From positions 1,488,001 to 1,552,000 of the forward strand of contig NC_012704.1 in NCBI RefSeq assembly GCF_000023145.1: DNA of 64,000 bases, in the 5' to 3' direction. Source of the DNA: Corynebacterium kroppenstedtii DSM 44385 (lineage in GTDB: Bacteria; Actinomycetota; Actinomycetes; Mycobacteriales; Mycobacteriaceae). The translations under genes and the position numbers were made by a program. Positions 60,174 to 64,000 of this stretch are shown in pieces; the stretch's first letter is position 1, and each line of letters begins with the position of its first letter. The notes under the pieces were generated by a model that saw only the letters and a list, made by a program, of their open reading frames with translations, made no database searches and had not been told where the DNA came from.

Positions 60174-60950
60174 ATGTATCCCAATACAACTGTTATCTCT
60201 CCTACTGACCCACTTCCATCCAGTCTTCGCACCGCCCGAGACCGAGCGCGCAGCGTAGAAGTATTCACGGGAGCGGGGATGAGTGCTGATAGCGGTTTAG
60301 ACACTTTCCGTGATGCAGAGACTGGTTTATGGAGCCACGTGGACCCCCAAGCGATGGCCAGTATTGATTCGTGGCGGGAGGATCCCGATCCCATGTGGGC
60401 CTGGTATCAATGGCGGGAACACTGTGCGCGTGAAGCACAGCCGCATGCCGGACATAAAGCGTTGGCCCGGTGGGGTGCGCGCGATGGGGTGTCGATGCAC
60501 ACCACGACTCAAAATATCGATGACCTGCACGAACGCGCGGGAGCGCAGAATGTGGCGCACCTCCACGGCCGCTTGAACGAATATCGGTGCAGTGTGTGCA
60601 GAAAGCCCGCGCCTGGTGAAGAACCCCCTGCTCATCCCGTTGAACGCCTCGCTCCCCCTCGCTGCGCGGAGTGCGGAGGAACAGTCCGCCCTAGCGTCGT
60701 GTGGTTTGGCGAGGCCCTGCCGGCCAAGGATTGGTCAGAGGCAGAAGCAGCCATGAACGACGCCGACCTGGTGGTCATCATCGGAACGTCCGGCGTCGTT
60801 TATCCGGCAGCATCATTGCCGACGCTTGCCGCGCGCCGTGGCACCCCCATCGTGGAGGTCAGCCCGGCCGAGACTGACCTCACCCGGTTAGCTACGTGGT
60901 CGATCCGGGCGAACGCCGCCGAGGGTTTGCCCTGGCTCGTCGACCAATAG
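60174..60950 (+). CDS. NAD-dependent protein deacylase (sirtuin, class III type)
   Basis: This 258-residue Sir2-family enzyme removes acyl groups from lysine with NAD+. Motifs are TGAGMSADSG, TQNIDDLH (Gln113, Asn114, Asp116), catalytic His131 in HLHGRL, and a zinc site of two Cys pairs (CSVC, CAEC). Tyr78 and Arg81 in WYQWR form the YxxR pair that recognises succinyl or malonyl groups in CobB and SIRT5. I start at the ATG of MYPNTT; the frame extends 37 codons further up without support. It is convergent with the HAD gene, 7 nt apart. Confidence 0.9.
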   Translation: MYPNTTVISPTDPLPSSLRTARDRARSVEVFTGAGMSADSGLDTFRDAETGLWSHVDPQAMASIDSWREDPDPMWAWYQWREHCAREAQPHAGHKALARWGARDGVSMHTTTQNIDDLHERAGAQNVAHLHGRLNEYRCSVCRKPAPGEEPPAHPVERLAPPRCAECGGTVRPSVVWFGEALPAKDWSEAEAAMNDADLVVIIGTSGVVYPAASLPTLAARRGTPIVEVSPAETDLTRLATWSIRANAAEGLPWLVDQ

Positions 60951-60957
60951 TCTTCTT

Positions 60958-61878
60958 CTACTCCTCAAATTCCCCGCAGGGATCGTGGACATTCCCCACA
61001 AGATCTTTGACTGAGTCAATCACGCGACTCGGCCGGTAGGGGAAGTCCTCAATCATGTCGTCGTCGGTAATACCGGACCGGACGAGGATTGTTTTCATAC
61101 CGGCTTCCATTCCGGCCTTGATGTCAGTATCCATGCGATCGCCCACCATAATGGTGTTCTCGGAGTGGACACCGATACGGCGAAGGGCCGACCTCATCAT
61201 CATCGGATTCGGCTTACCGACATAATAGGGCTCTTTCAACGATGCCGTCTGAATCAGAGACGCAACAGCACCGGTAGCGGGCAGCACCCCTTCCGGCGAT
61301 GGCCCCGTGATATCAGGGTTAGTACAAATAAACTTTGCACCTCGGCGGATGAGCCGAATCGCTGTCGTAATGGCCTCGAAGGAATACGTGCGGGTTTCCC
61401 CAAGCACAACGTATTCGGGATCCGAGTCAGTCAGAATCCACCCTATTTCGTGAAGCGCAGTGGTTAATCCGGATTCACCGACGACGTACGCTGTCGACAC
61501 TTCTTTCTGGCTAGCGAGAAAAGCGGCCGTGGCTTTGGCCGATGTCCAGATACGCTCGGCGGGAATGTCAATCCCCGTTCGCTCTAAACGAGCCGACAGA
61601 TCGCGCGGGGTATAGATCGAATTGTTGGTGAGCACCATATATTCGACGTCATTTTCGCGGAGCTCATTGAGGAACTCATCCGCGCCGGGAATGATCTCGC
61701 CTTCTTTAACCAACACACCATCCATATCTGTGAGGAAAGAGATGGGGTCGTCGCGTTGGGGCGGAGTATTAAGGACATCGGTGACGGGCACGCGTGGCTT
61801 TTCGCCTTGATCGACGCTACTGGAGGTAACGCTTTCTGCTTCTCGCGCATTTTCCGTTTTTTTCTTGTCGTCTGACAT
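60958..61878 (-). CDS. HAD-IIA (NagD-like) phosphatase
   Basis: This 306-residue HAD hydrolase has the nucleophile motif FLTDMDGVL, motif II LTNNS, a motif III Lys region (YYVGKPNPMM) and motif IV VGDRMDTDI. The C2-type cap between motifs II and III marks the NagD/PGP group of nucleotide or sugar phosphatases. A polar 45-residue N-terminal extension precedes the domain. The start is ATG. It lies on the same strand as, and 82 nt downstream of, the ATPase gene. The substrate is unknown. Confidence 0.88.
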   Translation of the reverse strand: MSDDKKKTENAREAESVTSSSVDQGEKPRVPVTDVLNTPPQRDDPISFLTDMDGVLVKEGEIIPGADEFLNELRENDVEYMVLTNNSIYTPRDLSARLERTGIDIPAERIWTSAKATAAFLASQKEVSTAYVVGESGLTTALHEIGWILTDSDPEYVVLGETRTYSFEAITTAIRLIRRGAKFICTNPDITGPSPEGVLPATGAVASLIQTASLKEPYYVGKPNPMMMRSALRRIGVHSENTIMVGDRMDTDIKAGMEAGMKTILVRSGITDDDMIEDFPYRPSRVIDSVKDLVGNVHDPCGEFEE

Positions 61879-61960
61879 GTTGTCTATTCTCGTCCTTTCA
61901 GCTATTGATCCACAATGTAGAACGTGGTGGGGTCGCGCCAGCAGTGGTCAGTTCCGGTGA

Positions 61961-64000
61961 TTACTTAGTTCCGGTCATTTCAATCGTTTTCGCTGCTTGG
62001 ACAGATTTATACCTTTCAGGAACACATGTCATGACGATGATCTGGTGTTTCTTTCCTGATTCCGTCAGGAGTTCATTCATTTTCGTGGCCCGCTCGGTAT
62101 CCGCATAGCCGAGGGCATCGTCGAGGAAGACAGGCACACTTTGGTCTCCGACAAGCTCCGCGACTGCTAGGCGCTGGATAATCTGGAGTTGCTCGGCTGC
62201 ACCACCGGAGAGCTCGGCAAGATTAACTGCTCGACCGTTGAGAACACGCTTCGAGATTGTCGACGCGCTAGCGGCTTGTTTGCTCCTGTTTTTCCTGCCT
62301 GTTGATCCGCCGTGAGCGGCATCGTCCTCTGAGGTAAATGACACGTCCGGACCGAAAACGTGGCCAGCCTTCTCGGTAAGAAGGTTGATATATGGCTCGA
62401 GGTACTCTTTCTTCGCATCCTCGTAGTGCTTTTCCACCAGCTCGTACAAGCGGCGAATAGCGTTGGCTCGCATCGTGACAGCCTTGAGAGTGTTTTCTTT
62501 TTGCTTGAGGATCGTCTTTTTCTCCTGAAGATCTGCATCAGGCGACCCAGATCCTTCAATCTGTCCTCGAAGATGATTCTGCTGTGCCTTCGAGTTTTCG
62601 ATTGCGTGCAGAAGATCTCTTTCTCGGCGTTTGGCGTCCTCGAGTTTCTTAGTGTTCTGCTCAGGGTCAAGCGCCTTGAGATCGTGGACGGCTTTGTCAT
62701 ATGCGCCGCGTCGGTAGTCCCACTGTTCTTCCGCTTCATGGAAGCTATTCGCCAGAGCCTCGTCGGACAGAGCCTCCTGCGCTTCGGTTAACTTTTCTAA
62801 AGCTCTGTCGCGTTCCTTGTTCGCTGAATCGCGATTGGCTTTCTCACGCGATAGCTGGGCGGACACATCTTCTTGACGAAGTTTCTCCAGGTCGACGCGT
62901 GCCACATCACAAACGTGCTCAGCACGGTCCCTTTCCGCCCTAGCTAAATGAATGTCCTCACTCGACGGCGCACTGTCAACTTTTAACACCTCATGAGCTC
63001 GCCCTGTGGACGTAAGGTCACCATCTGAATCATGGTCAGAAGCACTCTGTTCCTCCCGATCGAGGAGTTCTTGATACTGCTCTTTACAGTCGTCGGCAGA
63101 ACGACTCAGCTCTTGTAGCTTCGCCTCGATGGCTTCACGTGGTTGGTTTCCCCAGGCTATTTCTTGATCACGCTGTGCGACATCACGTTCATTGCGAGCC
63201 TGGGTATAGGCATTATGACGTTGTTCGGCGTCATCAAAGGATTCCAACCCATGCTTTTTTAACAAGCCTTTGAAGACCTCGTGAGCGGAATCGACATCTT
63301 TCCTTCGATCACTCATTTCAGCAGAGGGTCGGATTTCCAGTGTGTATTCCCCTAGTTCAATGCGCTGGGGTCTATCCATAGGGTATTCCCCTACAGCGTC
63401 GTCCCCGTCGGGCCCCTCGATATGGATAGTTCCTACCGCAAGACCTAGAGCCTCTTCTCGGCTACGCCACACTTCTTGACTCTTTTTCAAATCATCAAAT
63501 GCGTCATCGTCGATAATGGATGAGCCGTTATTGAGTTTGCTCTCAGCTTCGTGACGACGCTTGTTAGCAGCATCTCCTGACAGTAGCTTGGTCCGAACCT
63601 GTTCGGCCTCCTGCGTGGACGCGGCCCAATCTCTGTGAATTTTGAGCTTGTCCAACTCTAAATCCGCACACGTTTTAACCCGCTGCGCATCGTCATACGT
63701 ATCTTGAGCAGCTTTGAGTCGCCCCTCATAGGATTCAGCTTGTTTTGCTACCTGGTTATATCTTTCTTCTGCCTTCGCTGCCTGCTGTTTCCGTTCGGCA
63801 TAGTCGTCGCGAAGCTGCGTCCGGCTTTGTTTTAACTCTTGCTGATGTTGAAGGGCAGATTCAGCGTCTTTCCGATCTTGTTCCGCTTGCTTCAGTTTCG
63901 CTTGAGCCTCATCGATTTTCTTTTTTTCATTTTGCGCACTATCCAGTAACGCACCCACGTCGATTAGTGTTTTTTTATTGTCGTCGAGTTTGTGGGTGAT
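61961..64000 (-). CDS. SMC/SbcC-like ATPase, C-terminal part (runs off the window)
   Basis: The open frame continues to the window edge without a stop, so the N-terminal Walker A half is missing here. About 680 residues are visible: long Glu/Lys/Ala/Gln-rich coiled coils, a short beta-rich insertion (GTIHIEGPDGDD ... GEYTLEIRP) and the C-terminal ATPase lobe. That lobe has signature LSGGAAEQLQI and Walker B VPVFLDDALGYAD. The layout resembles SbcC, Rad50 or YhaN DNA-repair ATPases, which pair with a metallophosphoesterase nuclease. Such a gene would be expected just beyond the window. Repair or defence function is inferred. Confidence 0.8.
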   Translation of the reverse strand: MTHKLDDNKKTLIDVGALLDSAQNEKKKIDEAQAKLKQAEQDRKDAESALQHQQELKQSRTQLRDDYAERKQQAAKAEERYNQVAKQAESYEGRLKAAQDTYDDAQRVKTCADLELDKLKIHRDWAASTQEAEQVRTKLLSGDAANKRRHEAESKLNNGSSIIDDDAFDDLKKSQEVWRSREEALGLAVGTIHIEGPDGDDAVGEYPMDRPQRIELGEYTLEIRPSAEMSDRRKDVDSAHEVFKGLLKKHGLESFDDAEQRHNAYTQARNERDVAQRDQEIAWGNQPREAIEAKLQELSRSADDCKEQYQELLDREEQSASDHDSDGDLTSTGRAHEVLKVDSAPSSEDIHLARAERDRAEHVCDVARVDLEKLRQEDVSAQLSREKANRDSANKERDRALEKLTEAQEALSDEALANSFHEAEEQWDYRRGAYDKAVHDLKALDPEQNTKKLEDAKRRERDLLHAIENSKAQQNHLRGQIEGSGSPDADLQEKKTILKQKENTLKAVTMRANAIRRLYELVEKHYEDAKKEYLEPYINLLTEKAGHVFGPDVSFTSEDDAAHGGSTGRKNRSKQAASASTISKRVLNGRAVNLAELSGGAAEQLQIIQRLAVAELVGDQSVPVFLDDALGYADTERATKMNELLTESGKKHQIIVMTCVPERYKSVQAAKTIEMTGTK

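Overview
The window is a dense, gene-rich stretch of an actinobacterial chromosome. Gene content, gene order and codon use all point to Corynebacterium. Supporting markers are the NucS mismatch endonuclease, GlgE/GlgB alpha-glucan synthesis, a Rho factor with a long N-terminal insertion, a 271-residue AtpH, GatCA lying beside pfkA, the lysA-hom-thrB block and a long-chain DUF2550 protein after atpC. From memory, the order argS-lysA-hom-thrB ... rho-prfA-prmC-wecA-atp ... etfBA-mnmA-ligA-gatCA-pfkA matches the C. glutamicum chromosome read backwards. I do not assign a species.

Layout. Positions 1-8 kb hold pfkA, a DHA2 drug exporter, a Nudix hydrolase, gatC-gatA, an ACT-domain protein and a long-form ilvA. 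Positions 8-17.4 kb hold ligA, a DnaQ-like exonuclease, a TetR regulator, a MetE-like protein, mnmA, a cysteine desulfurase and etfBA. The last three form the sulfur relay for tRNA 2-thiouridine plus the electron-transfer flavoprotein. Positions 17.7-29.2 kb hold a THUMP-like methyltransferase, a second Nudix protein, an ABC ATPase, glgE-glgB, a thioredoxin/TPR chaperone-like protein, a thiamine-binding-type protein, a methylmalonyl-CoA epimerase, nucS and a DUF2550 protein. Positions 29.3-43.8 kb form one long minus-strand block: rho, prfA, prmC, a Sua5/TsaC protein, wecA, an AtpI-like protein and atpBEFHAGDC. Several genes in it overlap by 4 nt (ATGA or GTGA).

Positions 44.3-51.8 kb hold an acyl-CoA synthetase, thrB, hom, lysA and argS. 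Positions 52.1-55.3 kb hold a lutABC lactate-oxidation operon, followed by tRNA-Arg(CCG) with a strong terminator. Positions 55.5-64 kb are the most accessory part: an orphan HicB-like protein, a Dcu C4-dicarboxylate transporter, a cytochrome b-like membrane protein with a 300-residue Ala/Pro/Gly/Lys tail, a DUF2188 protein, a class III-type sirtuin, a HAD-IIA phosphatase and the C-terminal part of an SMC/SbcC-like ATPase that runs off the window.

I see no mobile element, phage, CRISPR array or rRNA, and no clear new multi-gene system. The most unusual signals are non-coding or repeat-based: a terminator hairpin that contains the start codon of the cysteine desulfurase; perfect 16-bp inverted repeats inside atpI and beside the cytochrome gene; a three-copy 13-bp motif plus a cAMP-receptor-type site upstream of the DUF2188 gene; and low-complexity expansions in Rho, PrmC and the cytochrome b-like protein.
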